A stretch of DNA of 5,874 nucleotides from Deltaproteobacteria bacterium (GTDB lineage Bacteria; Desulfobacterota; Desulfobaccia; Desulfobaccales; 0-14-0-80-60-11), in the NCBI GenBank assembly GCA_019308625.1, contig JAFDHU010000153.1:1-5874 (forward strand), in the 5' to 3' direction. This document shows, in pieces, positions 1 to 5,134 of the stretch (positions within the stretch are counted from its first letter, which is position 1; every line of letters starts with the position of its first letter). Under the pieces are notes generated by a model that ran no database searches, was not told where the DNA came from, and saw only the letters and a list, made by a program, of their open reading frames with translations. The translations under genes were made by a program, and so were the position numbers.

Positions 1-503
1 CGGCTGTTGCCAACCCCGGCAAAGATGGTCAGGGGCCCTAGCCGCTCGGCCCCGTAATGGAAGCCCAGCCCTCCGGTGAACAGCCCATAGCCCATCATGT
101 TCTGGAACACGTCTCCGGGCCGGAGGCCGGTCATGTACAAGGAGCGGGCCACCAGGTCGGCCCAGACTGCAAGGTCCTTACGGGTATAGTAAATGACCGT
201 GGCCTGGCCGGTGGTGCCCGAGGAGGCGTGCAGACGCACCATGTGGCTCAGGGGCGGGGCCAGCATCTCCTGGCCCCGGGCGCGCAGGTCCTCCTTGGTG
301 GTCAAAGGCAGACGGCGCAGGTCTTCCAGTCTTGGCAGGCTGTCCGCCGAGAGCCCGGCTTCCTGGAGGCGTTCCCGGTAAAAGGGGGTGCGGGCGGCCG
401 GCCGCAGGGTGTCCCGCAGGCGTTTCATCTGCAAATCCCGCAGCGCCGCGGAGGTGAGAGTTTCCACAGGCTTGTCCCAAAACACTTGCCAGTTCTCCGC
501 CAT
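1..503 (-). CDS. Phenylacetate-CoA ligase family protein, N-terminal part (cut by window edge)
   Basis: AMP-forming ligase of the PaaK type. The family activates phenylacetate or a related aryl acid with ATP and CoA to the acyl-CoA in the cytoplasm. Reading the minus strand from the ATG at 503 gives 167 codons without a stop before the edge. The N-terminal part has the family's opening helices and TPFYRERL (residues 39-46). PLTTKEDLR follows at 66-74, then the ATP/AMP-binding P-loop HASSGTTGQAT at 92-102 and the block GYGLFTGGLGFHYGAERLG near 140-158. The full protein is usually about 430 aa, so over half is missing here, including the late adenylation motifs. The start is supported by AGGAAG (complement of 511-516), 7 bases upstream. 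The gene is divergent from nadE. The exact substrate cannot be told from this part: phenylacetate is the family default, but indole-acetate or other aryl acids are possible, so no symbol is given. Confidence 0.9.
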   Translation of the reverse strand, partial: MAENWQVFWDKPVETLTSAALRDLQMKRLRDTLRPAARTPFYRERLQEAGLSADSLPRLEDLRRLPLTTKEDLRARGQEMLAPPLSHMVRLHASSGTTGQATVIYYTRKDLAVWADLVARSLYMTGLRPGDVFQNMMGYGLFTGGLGFHYGAERLGPLTIFAGVGNS

Positions 504-520
504 CAGGAAGCTTCCTATCT

Positions 521-547
521 ATTATCCCGCCGGCAGGGGGCTGTCAA
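521..547 (-). promoter_or_regulatory. Possible sigma-70 promoter of the phenylacetate-CoA ligase gene
   Basis: On the minus strand there is a perfect -35 box TTGACA (complement of 542-547) and a -10-like GATAAT (complement of 521-526, 5 of 6 matches). The spacer is 15 bp, shorter than the ideal 17. Transcription from it would begin near 514, inside the ribosome binding site at 511-516, which argues against it or implies an almost leaderless message. It is the best match in the 185-bp divergent spacer, which otherwise shows only weak signals. Confidence 0.3.
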
Positions 548-625
548 GGCAGGACCGGAGACAAGCCGGGGCAAACGAGGGCCTACCTCTCGCAGCGCCG
601 TGGCATTTCTTCCTCTCCATAAATC

Positions 626-654
626 TCGAATCCCTGGGTCATTTCTGCTAAAAT
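626..654 (+). promoter_or_regulatory. Weak promoter candidate for nadE
   Basis: TAAAAT at 649-654 matches 5 of 6 bases of a -10 box and lies 35 bp before the nadE start, in an AT-rich patch within an otherwise GC-rich spacer. The -35 at 626-631 (TCGAAT, 17-bp spacer) matches only 3 of 6. The placement and base composition are right for a promoter; the sequence match alone is not convincing. Confidence 0.25.
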
Positions 655-688
655 TCATTTCATACTTGTCCATCCAAGGATACTGCCC

Positions 689-1792
689 ATGAAAGTCGCC
701 CTGGCCCAACTCAATCCCACCGTAGGGGACACTTCCGGAAACATCCAAAAACTTGCCGCCGTCCTGGAAAATCTCCCGCCGGATACGGAACTGGCGGTTT
801 TTTCAGAGTTGTTCCTGACGGGTTATCCGCCCCGGGATCTGCTGCAGCGGCACGCCTTTATTGACCGGACCCAGCAGGCCTTGTCAGAGGTGGCGGCCCT
901 GTCTGCCCGCTTCCCGCATCTGGGCCTCATCGTGGGGGCCCCCCGGCCCACCGGCCGGCCCAAGGGTAAAAGGCTGTACAATGCCGCGATCCTGTTTCAC
1001 CAGGGACAGGCCATCTTTTGCCGGGACAAATCCCTGTTGCCCTCCTACGACGTGTTTGATGAAACCCGGTACTTTGAGCCGGCCGCGGACATCGGCGTGG
1101 TGTCCTTCAAAGGCTGGAACCTGGGCATCTCCATCTGTGAGGACGCCTGGTGCCAGGAGGAGGTCTGGTGCCAGGAACTGTATAATGTTGATCCCCTCGC
1201 CGTACTGATGCAAAGCGGAGCCACTCTTCTGATCAACATCTCCGCCTCCCCCTATCAGGTGGGCAAGGAAGAAATCCGCTACCGCCTCATGAGCCGCCAT
1301 GCCCAAAAATATGGAGTGCCTTTCGTCTACGTCAATCAGGTAGGGGGCAACGACGAGCTCATCTTTGACGGCCGCAGCCTGGCCTTTGACCAGGCGGGGG
1401 AGCCCCTGGCGGTGCTCCCGGCCTTTCGGGAGGCAGTTCGGTGTGCGAGGCCCTTATCCTGGGAACCCGGGATTATCTGTCCAAATGCGGCTTCCGGCGG
1501 GCGGTGGTGGGCCTCTCTGGGGGGGTGGACTCCGCGGTGGTCTGCACCCTGGCGGTCAAGGCCCTGGGCCGGGACAACGTCCTGGGGGTGGCCATGCCCT
1601 CCATGTTCTCCTCCCCGGAAAGCCTGGAGGATTCCCGGCAACTGGCCCGCAACCTGGGCATTGACTTCATGGTCATCCCCATCACCCCTATTTACGAAGC
1701 CTATCGGGAGTCTTTCCGACCGCATTTTGAAGTGGATACTGTGGACATTACCCTGGAGAACGTGCAGGCCCGCATCCGGGGCAACATCCTGA
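689..1792 (+). CDS. nadE: NAD+ synthetase, N-terminal glutamine amidase half (frame lost after about 1438)
   Basis: This is the nitrilase-type (CN-hydrolase) glutaminase domain of glutamine-dependent NAD+ synthetase, which frees ammonia from glutamine and passes it to the synthetase domain. It begins MKVALAQLNPTVGD. The catalytic triad is intact: Glu40 in FSELFLTGYPP, Lys114 in RDKSLLPSYDVFDE, and Cys150 in SICEDAW. The late motif GGNDELIFDG follows near 218-227. The ATG at 689 has AAGGA 8 bases upstream. Family resemblance stops at FREAV (about residue 250, position 1438). The remaining 117 codons to the stop at 1790-1792 are an out-of-frame reading of the synthetase domain, rich in Trp, Pro and Arg, and resemble no protein. 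The intact family member is a single chain of roughly 540-580 aa. So the gene is either truncated by a frameshift or affected by a sequence error. If expressed as read, it would be an amidase domain with a junk tail. Confidence 0.85.
   Translation: MKVALAQLNPTVGDTSGNIQKLAAVLENLPPDTELAVFSELFLTGYPPRDLLQRHAFIDRTQQALSEVAALSARFPHLGLIVGAPRPTGRPKGKRLYNAAILFHQGQAIFCRDKSLLPSYDVFDETRYFEPAADIGVVSFKGWNLGISICEDAWCQEEVWCQELYNVDPLAVLMQSGATLLINISASPYQVGKEEIRYRLMSRHAQKYGVPFVYVNQVGGNDELIFDGRSLAFDQAGEPLAVLPAFREAVRCARPLSWEPGIICPNAASGGRWWASLGGWTPRWSAPWRSRPWAGTTSWGWPCPPCSPPRKAWRIPGNWPATWALTSWSSPSPLFTKPIGSLSDRILKWILWTLPWRTCRPASGATS
1433..1441 (+). other. nadE: Frameshift and deletion junction inside nadE
   Basis: Amidase-domain homology runs in the frame of 689 up to about 1438 (residues FREAV). 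Synthetase-domain homology starts at 1441 in the neighbouring frame, directly with VCEALILGTRDYL, where the family has a variant of EVYxALVLGxRDYV. Reading that frame upstream of 1441 gives LSGGSS, which does not look like family sequence. The linker of some tens of residues that normally joins the domains is absent. This therefore looks like loss of a block whose length is not a multiple of three, not a single-base slip. The size estimate comes from remembered family lengths. Confidence 0.7.
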
Positions 1793-2268
1793 TGGCTCTG
1801 TCCAACAAGTTCGGCCACCTGGTGCTGTCCACCGGCAACAAAAGCGAGCTGGCGGTGGGCTACTGCACCCTGTACGGCGACATGAGCGGCGGTCTGAGCA
1901 TCCTGGCCGACGTGCCCAAGACCATGGTCTATGAACTGGCCCGCTATCTCAACCGGGAAGGCGAGGTCATTCCGGAGCGGATTCTCAACAAGGCCCCTTC
2001 CGCGGAACTGCGGCCCGGCCAGCGGGACCAGGACACCCTGCCGCCTTACGAGATTCTGGACCAGATCATCCAGCTCTACCTGGTGGAGGACAAATCTTAT
2101 CAGGAGATTGTGGCGGCAGGGTTTGATCCGGGGGTGGTGCGCTGGGTCATCCGGGCCGTTGACACCAACGAGTATAAAAGAAGGCAGGCAGCCCCGGGCC
2201 TGAAGGTGACCTCCAAGGCCTTCGGCATGGGCCGCCGCATCCCGGTGGCGGCCAAATTTGAGTTGTGA
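1441..2268 (+). CDS. nadE: NAD+ synthetase, C-terminal ATP-pyrophosphatase half
   Basis: This is the synthetase domain, which adenylates deamido-NAD+ (nicotinate adenine dinucleotide) and replaces the AMP with ammonia to give NAD+. It is 275 residues long. The ATP-binding PP-loop LSGGVDSA is at 25-32. The ATP/substrate region STGNKSELAVGYCTLYGDMSGG follows in the middle, then SAELRPGQRDQDTLPPYEILD, and the end KAFGMGRRIPVAAKF is typical of the glutamine-dependent type. All key motifs look intact. The GTG at 1441 is preceded by GGGAGG at 1428-1433 with a 7-base gap, a very good ribosome binding site, so this half might be made as a separate protein. It overlaps the out-of-frame tail of the upstream half by 352 bp. 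Length alone resembles stand-alone ammonia-dependent NadE (about 275 aa), but the motifs point to the two-domain enzyme. A hairpin terminator follows the stop. Confidence 0.88.
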   Translation: MCEALILGTRDYLSKCGFRRAVVGLSGGVDSAVVCTLAVKALGRDNVLGVAMPSMFSSPESLEDSRQLARNLGIDFMVIPITPIYEAYRESFRPHFEVDTVDITLENVQARIRGNILMALSNKFGHLVLSTGNKSELAVGYCTLYGDMSGGLSILADVPKTMVYELARYLNREGEVIPERILNKAPSAELRPGQRDQDTLPPYEILDQIIQLYLVEDKSYQEIVAAGFDPGVVRWVIRAVDTNEYKRRQAAPGLKVTSKAFGMGRRIPVAAKFEL

Positions 2269-2281
2269 AAGGCTTCCGGCC

Positions 2282-2303
2282 GCGGGGCAATGCCCTGCTT
2301 TTA
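2282..2303 (+). terminator. Intrinsic terminator after nadE
   Basis: The stem GCGGGGC / GCCCTGC (2282-2288 with 2292-2298) has 7 pairs, one of them G-T, around the 3-base loop AAT. It is followed at once by TTTT (2299-2302). It starts 13 bp after the nadE stop, as expected for a Rho-independent terminator, and separates nadE from the lipoprotein gene. Confidence 0.75.
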
Positions 2304-2339
2304 CTTGCTTCATTTATCCTGGGAAAATTCGGAACCTGC

Positions 2340-2354
2340 TCGCCGTTTCGGCGA
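2340..2354 (+). repeat. Small perfect inverted repeat upstream of the lipoprotein gene
   Basis: TCGCCG TTT CGGCGA forms a 6-bp perfect hairpin 29 bp before the start codon at 2384. No T run follows, so it is not a terminator. It could be a leader hairpin or a small operator, or chance in GC-rich DNA. Confidence 0.4.
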
Positions 2355-2383
2355 TATCCTGCTGTCAGAGGAGAGGGCCGGAG

Positions 2384-2737
2384 ATGAGAAAGCTCTGCTG
2401 GTGGGCGGCGGCACTTTTGGTGTTCATCGGCTGCGCCACAATGCAGTCTTCCGTGCAGGAGGAGATTGCCCGGGCCAGCATCACCCGGGGCAAACTGAGC
2501 GGGCCGGAGCTTAGGGATTGCGCCCGGGCCTTGCGCCAGGCCGGGCAGCAGGACCTGCTGCGAGTGACCGGCGGCACCAAGGAGTACAACCATTACACCG
2601 ACACTCTGATGTACTACCCCCGCTTCCTCCTCAAAGGTGGCGGCTGGGGCGAGGCAGTCATCAAGGTTACCGGCCCGGCTACGGCCCCGGAGCTGCTGGT
2701 CCTGAAGGTGCAGCGCTACGCCCGCTACGGCCCCTGA
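2384..2737 (+). CDS. Small predicted lipoprotein of unknown function
   Basis: A 117-aa protein I do not recognise. It begins MRKLCWWAAALLVFIGC: a short basic start, a hydrophobic stretch at residues 6-15, and a lipobox-like FIGC ending in Cys17, so it is probably lipid-anchored after signal peptidase II cleavage. Phe at -3 is not the usual Leu, which slightly weakens the call. The mature part is about 100 aa, with a polar helical start (QEEIARASITRGKLSGPEL), then KEYNHYTDTLMYYPRFL, and a likely beta-rich end GEAVIKVTGPATAPELLVLKV. There are no membrane spans after the signal and no cysteine other than 5, 17 and one near 46. The frame is open upstream to 2258, but the ATG at 2384 is preferred because it begins the signal peptide and follows AGGAG/GAGAGGG at 2369-2377. 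It sits alone between the nadE terminator and a 330-bp gap. Confidence 0.8.
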   Translation: MRKLCWWAAALLVFIGCATMQSSVQEEIARASITRGKLSGPELRDCARALRQAGQQDLLRVTGGTKEYNHYTDTLMYYPRFLLKGGGWGEAVIKVTGPATAPELLVLKVQRYARYGP

Positions 2738-2864
2738 AGTGCGGCCGCCGGTGCAGCTCAGGCCCGGGTGCAGAGAATAAAGCGGCACCAGGGCGGAGCC
2801 GCCGGTTGACTCTACGGGCAGACACTTTACCGGCGCGGAGCAAATTTTTTGGAGGGGAGGGCAG

Positions 2865-2883
2865 GGGGACCACCGGCCCCTTT
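2865..2883 (+). terminator. Weak terminator-like hairpin downstream of the lipoprotein gene
   Basis: GGGG and CC (2865-2868, 2870-2871) pair with GG and CCCC (2875-2880), with one bulged A and the loop ACC, followed by only three T residues. It may end the lipoprotein transcript, whose stop lies 127 bp upstream, but the T run is short. Confidence 0.3.
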
Positions 2884-2938
2884 GCCAAAGATTTTCGGCC
2901 GCTCTCTCACCGCCGCATTATCCCTTCATCAAAGAAAG

Positions 2939-2962
2939 TCTCTGGGCGCATGTAGCCAGAGA
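2939..2962. repeat. Inverted repeat (7-bp arms, 10-bp gap)
   Basis: TCTCTGG (2939-2945) and CCAGAGA (2956-2962) are perfect reverse complements around a 10-base gap. It could be a regulator site or a leader hairpin for the ZraP-like gene 105 bp downstream. No T run follows. Confidence 0.45.
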
Positions 2963-2998
2963 GCTCATCAAATTGGCGGCCCTTTATCTAAAAGCAGC

Positions 2999-3020
2999 CG
3001 CGCCGGATTCGCGCCGCTTT
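2999..3020. repeat. Tandem 11-bp motif, possible operator
   Basis: CGCGCCGGATT is followed directly by CGCGCCGCTTT; 9 of 11 bases agree. The second copy ends 47 bp before the start of the ZraP-like gene. One-turn spacing of a direct repeat is what OmpR/PhoB-type response regulators often bind, but no regulator gene is in the window, so this role is only a suggestion. Confidence 0.35.
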
Positions 3021-3067
3021 CGGGTTTACTAATCAGAAAGCGACGAAATCAAGAAAGGAGCAAGTCC

Positions 3068-3505
3068 ATGAGACGCATCAATCCGAAAGCCCTGATTCCG
3101 GTGCTGGTGGTGGCCATTCTGGCCCTTTCCGTCAGTGCCTGGGCCGGCCCCCGGAGGCGGGCCCGCCTGAACCTCACCCCAGAGCAGGCGGCCAAGGTCT
3201 TTGACCTGAAGCACCAGTTCATGAACGACACCGCAGAGATGCGTAAGCAGTTGTGGGTCAAGCGGGCCGAGCTGGCCCAGCTCTGGAAGGCGGAGAAGCC
3301 CGATGAAAAGGCCATTCTGGCCAAGCAGAAGGAAATCAGCGCTCTGCGTGGTCAATTGATGGAAAAAGCCGTGGCCCTGCGGCTGAAGCTGAAGGAAATC
3401 GCCCCCCAACTCGGGCGCTCCGGTCCCGGCCGCGGCATGCGACATGGCATGGGTATGGGGCCCGGTATGGGTCCGGGGGGGCCCAACGGCCCCGACCCCT
3501 TCTGA
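3068..3505 (+). CDS. Secreted ZraP/Spy-like (periplasmic metal-sensor family) protein
   Basis: A 145-aa exported protein. Residues 1-26 are a Sec signal peptide (MRRINPK, a hydrophobic core LIPVLVVAILALSVS, and AWA just before a likely cut at 26/27). The mature part opens with the LTPEQ motif (36-40) of the Spy/CpxP/ZraP group. Long charged helices follow (about 39-112: FDLKHQFMNDTAEMRKQLW, KRAELAQLWKAEKPDEKAI, KQKEISALRGQL), then a Gly/Met/Pro tail (116-145) with GMGPGMGP. Family members are periplasmic chaperones or metal-binding stress proteins. His126 and the tail methionines could bind metal, but that is inference. The ATG at 3068 is chosen because it starts the signal peptide and has AAAGGAG 7 bases upstream. 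The gene stands alone, with a long leader and a strong hairpin behind it. The closest fit is the ZraP-like 'periplasmic heavy metal sensor' family; the substrate is unknown. Confidence 0.8.
   Translation: MRRINPKALIPVLVVAILALSVSAWAGPRRRARLNLTPEQAAKVFDLKHQFMNDTAEMRKQLWVKRAELAQLWKAEKPDEKAILAKQKEISALRGQLMEKAVALRLKLKEIAPQLGRSGPGRGMRHGMGMGPGMGPGGPNGPDPF
3452..3475 (+). repeat. Tandem 12-bp coding repeat (GMGP x2)
   Basis: GGTATGGGGCCC is followed by GGTATGGGTCCG, 10 of 12 bases alike, encoding residues 129-136 as two GMGP units in the tail of the ZraP-like protein. Such a repeat can grow or shrink by slippage without breaking the frame. Confidence 0.6.
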
Positions 3506-3519
3506 GTAACAGCAAAGTT

Positions 3520-3557
3520 TTGGGAAAGGGGGCCGGGGCTCCGGCCTCCTCTTCCAA
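3520..3557 (+). terminator. Long hairpin after the ZraP-like gene
   Basis: Bases 3520-3536 can pair with 3541-3557 around the loop GGCT. The core GGGGGCCGG/CCGGCCTCC has 9 pairs including one G-T; the outer part adds 8 positions with one A-C mismatch and another G-T. It begins 15 bp after the stop codon. No T run follows, so it may act as a 3' mRNA stabiliser or a non-classical terminator and not as a standard intrinsic one. Confidence 0.5.
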
Positions 3558-3620
3558 GCTCTGCTTGTCACTGTCATTGAGATCCCGTCCCTCTATCTTC
3601 CAGGTATCTCCCGCCAAGCC

Positions 3621-3663
3621 TTGAAAATCCATTCCGAAAAGCATAATATTTAGTTGTTATACT
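3621..3663 (+). promoter_or_regulatory. Probable promoter region of the def-fmt operon
   Basis: An AT-rich patch just before def holds two overlapping candidates. One is TTGAAA (3621-3626) with a 15-bp spacer to CATAAT (3642-3647) or a 17-bp spacer to TAATAT (3644-3649). The other is an extended -10, TG-T-TATACT (3655-3663), which would start transcription near 3670 and leave a leader of about 12 bases. Either would serve def, whose GGGA ribosome binding site is at 3672-3675. Confidence 0.45.
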
Positions 3664-3681
3664 TCTTATCCGGGAAATATC

Positions 3682-4188
3682 ATGGCCATTCTGCCTATCC
3701 GCCTGTATCCTGACCCGGTTCTGCTGACTGAGGCCAGGGAAGTCACCGACATCAACGGCGAGCTGCAGCGCTTCATTGACAACATGGCCGCCACCATGTA
3801 CCACGCGCCGGGCCTGGGTCTGGCCGCCAATCAGGTGGGGGACCTGCGCCGGGTTATCGTCTTTGACGTGGCCCAGCGGGACGGCTCCCCGGAGCTGAAG
3901 GTCATGCTCAATCCCCGCATCGTGGCCTGCGAGGGGGAAATCATCCACAATGAGGGCTGCCTTTCCCTGCCCGATTGCTCCGCTGAGGTGCGCCGCCATC
4001 GGAAAATCTGCGTGGCCGGCTTTGACCGGGAAGGTAAACCCATGGAAATAGAGGCTGAGGACCTGCTGGCCGTGGTCCTGCAGCACGAAATTGACCATCT
4101 GAACGGCAAGCTGTTCATCGACCGGCTCAGCCGGCTGAAACGAATGCTCTTTATAAAGAAACTTAAGAAGCAAGCGGCGGCCAAGTGA
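3682..4188 (+). CDS. def: Peptide deformylase
   Basis: Removes the N-formyl group from the starting methionine of new proteins at the ribosome; a metal (Fe2+ in vivo for most members) hydrolase. It is 168 aa, the usual length. All three family motifs are present: GLGLAANQVG at 44-53, EGCLSLP at 91-97 with the metal ligand Cys93, and QHEIDHLNG at 134-142 with ligands His135 and His139 and catalytic Glu136. The start MAILPIRLYPDPVL is typical, with GGGA 6 bases before the ATG. The C-terminus is a basic helix (RLKRMLFIKKLKKQAAAK), as in many members, likely for ribosome contact. The stop TGA overlaps the fmt start as GTGA, so the two are probably translationally coupled. Nothing unusual in the active site. 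Confidence 0.97.
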   Translation: MAILPIRLYPDPVLLTEAREVTDINGELQRFIDNMAATMYHAPGLGLAANQVGDLRRVIVFDVAQRDGSPELKVMLNPRIVACEGEIIHNEGCLSLPDCSAEVRRHRKICVAGFDREGKPMEIEAEDLLAVVLQHEIDHLNGKLFIDRLSRLKRMLFIKKLKKQAAAK

Positions 4189-5129
4189 AGCAGGGACCGT
4201 GGCGGGTCATCTTTTTGGGCACGCCAGCCTTTGCGGTGCCCACCCTCCAGGCGCTGCTGACGGCGGGGGAGGAGGTGGCGGCGGTCATCACCCAGCCCGA
4301 CAAACCCCGGGGGCGGGGACGCAAGGTCAGCCCCCCGCCGGTGAAGGAGCGGGCTCAGGCCCACGGACTGCCGGTGCTCCAGCCGGTCAGACTGAAGGAC
4401 CCGGAATTCTTGACCGGCTTGCAGGAGCTGGCCCCAGAGCTAATGGTGGTGGCCGCCTACGGCCGCCTCCTGCCGCCGGAGCTGCTGGCTGTGCCCCGAC
4501 TGGGCGCACTGAACGTCCATGCCTCGCTCTTGCCCAAGTACCGGGGCGCCGCCCCGGTCAATTGGGCCCTGATCCGGGGGGAGAAGGAAACCGGGGTCAC
4601 CATCATGTGGATGGTGCCGGAGCTGGACGCCGGCCCCATCTTTCTCCAGGAGAAGGTACCCATCCGGGAAGACGACCACGCCGGCTCCCTGGCCGCCAGG
4701 CTGGCGGAGCAGGGCGCAGCGCTGCTGGTGAAGGCTTTGGAGCTCCTGCGCCAGGGCCAGGTCATCAAGCAGCCGCAGCCTGAAGAAGGGGTTTCTTACG
4801 CGCCGCCCCTCACTCCGGAGATGCGGCGGCTTAACTGGAACCTGCCGGCCCAGGAGGTCTGCGACTGGATCCGGGGTCTGGACCCCCAGCCCGGCGCCTA
4901 TACCCTGCTGAAGGGTGAGAGGCTCAAGCTGTTCGGAGCCCGAGTGGCCCGGGCGGAAGGCCATCCGGCCCCGCCCGGCACAGTACTGGGGCCTGCCCCG
5001 GAAGGGCTGGAAATCGCCTGCAGGGAAGGCACCATTACGGTGAGGGAGGTTCAGTTGGCGGGGCACAAGCGCCTGCCCGTAGCCGAATTTCTGCGGGGGC
5101 GTCCCCTGAACCGGGAAGTATTGGGATAA
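4185..5129 (+). CDS. fmt: Methionyl-tRNA formyltransferase
   Basis: Transfers a formyl group from 10-formyl-tetrahydrofolate to Met-tRNA(fMet) for translation initiation. It is 314 aa, the normal size. The Rossmann-like catalytic domain starts RVIFLGTPAFAVPTLQALL (7-25). The loop QPDKPRGRGRKVSPPPVK (37-54) is the family's tRNA-acceptor loop. The catalytic set is Asn110, His112 and Asp148, within LNVHASLLPKYRGAAPVNWA and ELDAGPIF. The C-terminal OB-fold domain covers about 210-314, with the linker DWIRGLDPQPGAYTLL. The start is the GTG at 4185, which overlaps the def stop by 4 bp. There is no strong ribosome binding site of its own, so coupling to def translation is likely. The DUF116 gene begins 5 bp after its stop. 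Confidence 0.97.
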   Translation: MKQGPWRVIFLGTPAFAVPTLQALLTAGEEVAAVITQPDKPRGRGRKVSPPPVKERAQAHGLPVLQPVRLKDPEFLTGLQELAPELMVVAAYGRLLPPELLAVPRLGALNVHASLLPKYRGAAPVNWALIRGEKETGVTIMWMVPELDAGPIFLQEKVPIREDDHAGSLAARLAEQGAALLVKALELLRQGQVIKQPQPEEGVSYAPPLTPEMRRLNWNLPAQEVCDWIRGLDPQPGAYTLLKGERLKLFGARVARAEGHPAPPGTVLGPAPEGLEIACREGTITVREVQLAGHKRLPVAEFLRGRPLNREVLG

Positions 5130-5134
5130 TTCCC

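Larger units (their letters stand above)
2738..3067. other. 330-bp non-coding stretch with several short repeats
   Basis: No convincing gene lies here. The + frame that stays open from 2849 into the next gene gives a low-complexity, basic, non-protein-like N-terminus before a clear signal peptide at 3068. The stretch contains a purine-rich G-run patch (2851-2868) running into a hairpin (2865-2880), an imperfect hairpin (2939-2962), a tandem 11-bp motif (2999-3020), and two copies of AATCA(A)GAAAG at 3031-3040 and 3047-3057, the second overlapping the ribosome binding site. TTGACT at 2806-2811 resembles a -35 box but has no fitting -10. I see no tRNA, known riboswitch or recognisable small RNA. 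Confidence 0.6.

Noticed and set aside
57..692. 211-codon open frame on the + strand opposite the ligase gene
   Set aside because: It lies antisense to a clear PaaK-type coding frame; its product is Gln/Gly/Arg-rich without family motifs, typical of the complement of GC-rich coding DNA.
1421..1441. Programmed ribosomal frameshift joining the two nadE halves
   Set aside because: I see no X-XXY-YYZ slippery site or stop codon at the junction, and a shift alone would not supply the missing linker.
1336..2313. 325-codon open frame on the minus strand across nadE
   Set aside because: It is antisense to the well-conserved synthetase domain and has no recognisable motif; an effect of high GC.
2707..2773. 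Three copies of GGTGCAG (2707, 2750, 2767)
   Set aside because: They are seven bases long, unevenly spaced, and one lies in coding sequence; consistent with chance.
2147..2788. 213-codon open frame on the minus strand over the lipoprotein gene
   Set aside because: It spans the nadE end, the terminator and the lipoprotein gene, with no ordered domain; a shadow frame.
2973..2990. Sigma-54 promoter (TTGGC...) upstream of the ZraP-like gene
   Set aside because: TTGGC is present, but the GC element expected at the -12 position is missing.
2849..3067. Longer N-terminus for the ZraP-like gene
   Set aside because: The added 73 residues are basic and low in structure, and would bury the signal peptide and the strong ribosome binding site at 3054-3060.
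3574..4173. 199-codon open frame on the minus strand over def
   Set aside because: It is antisense to peptide deformylase, whose three motifs are all present on the + strand.
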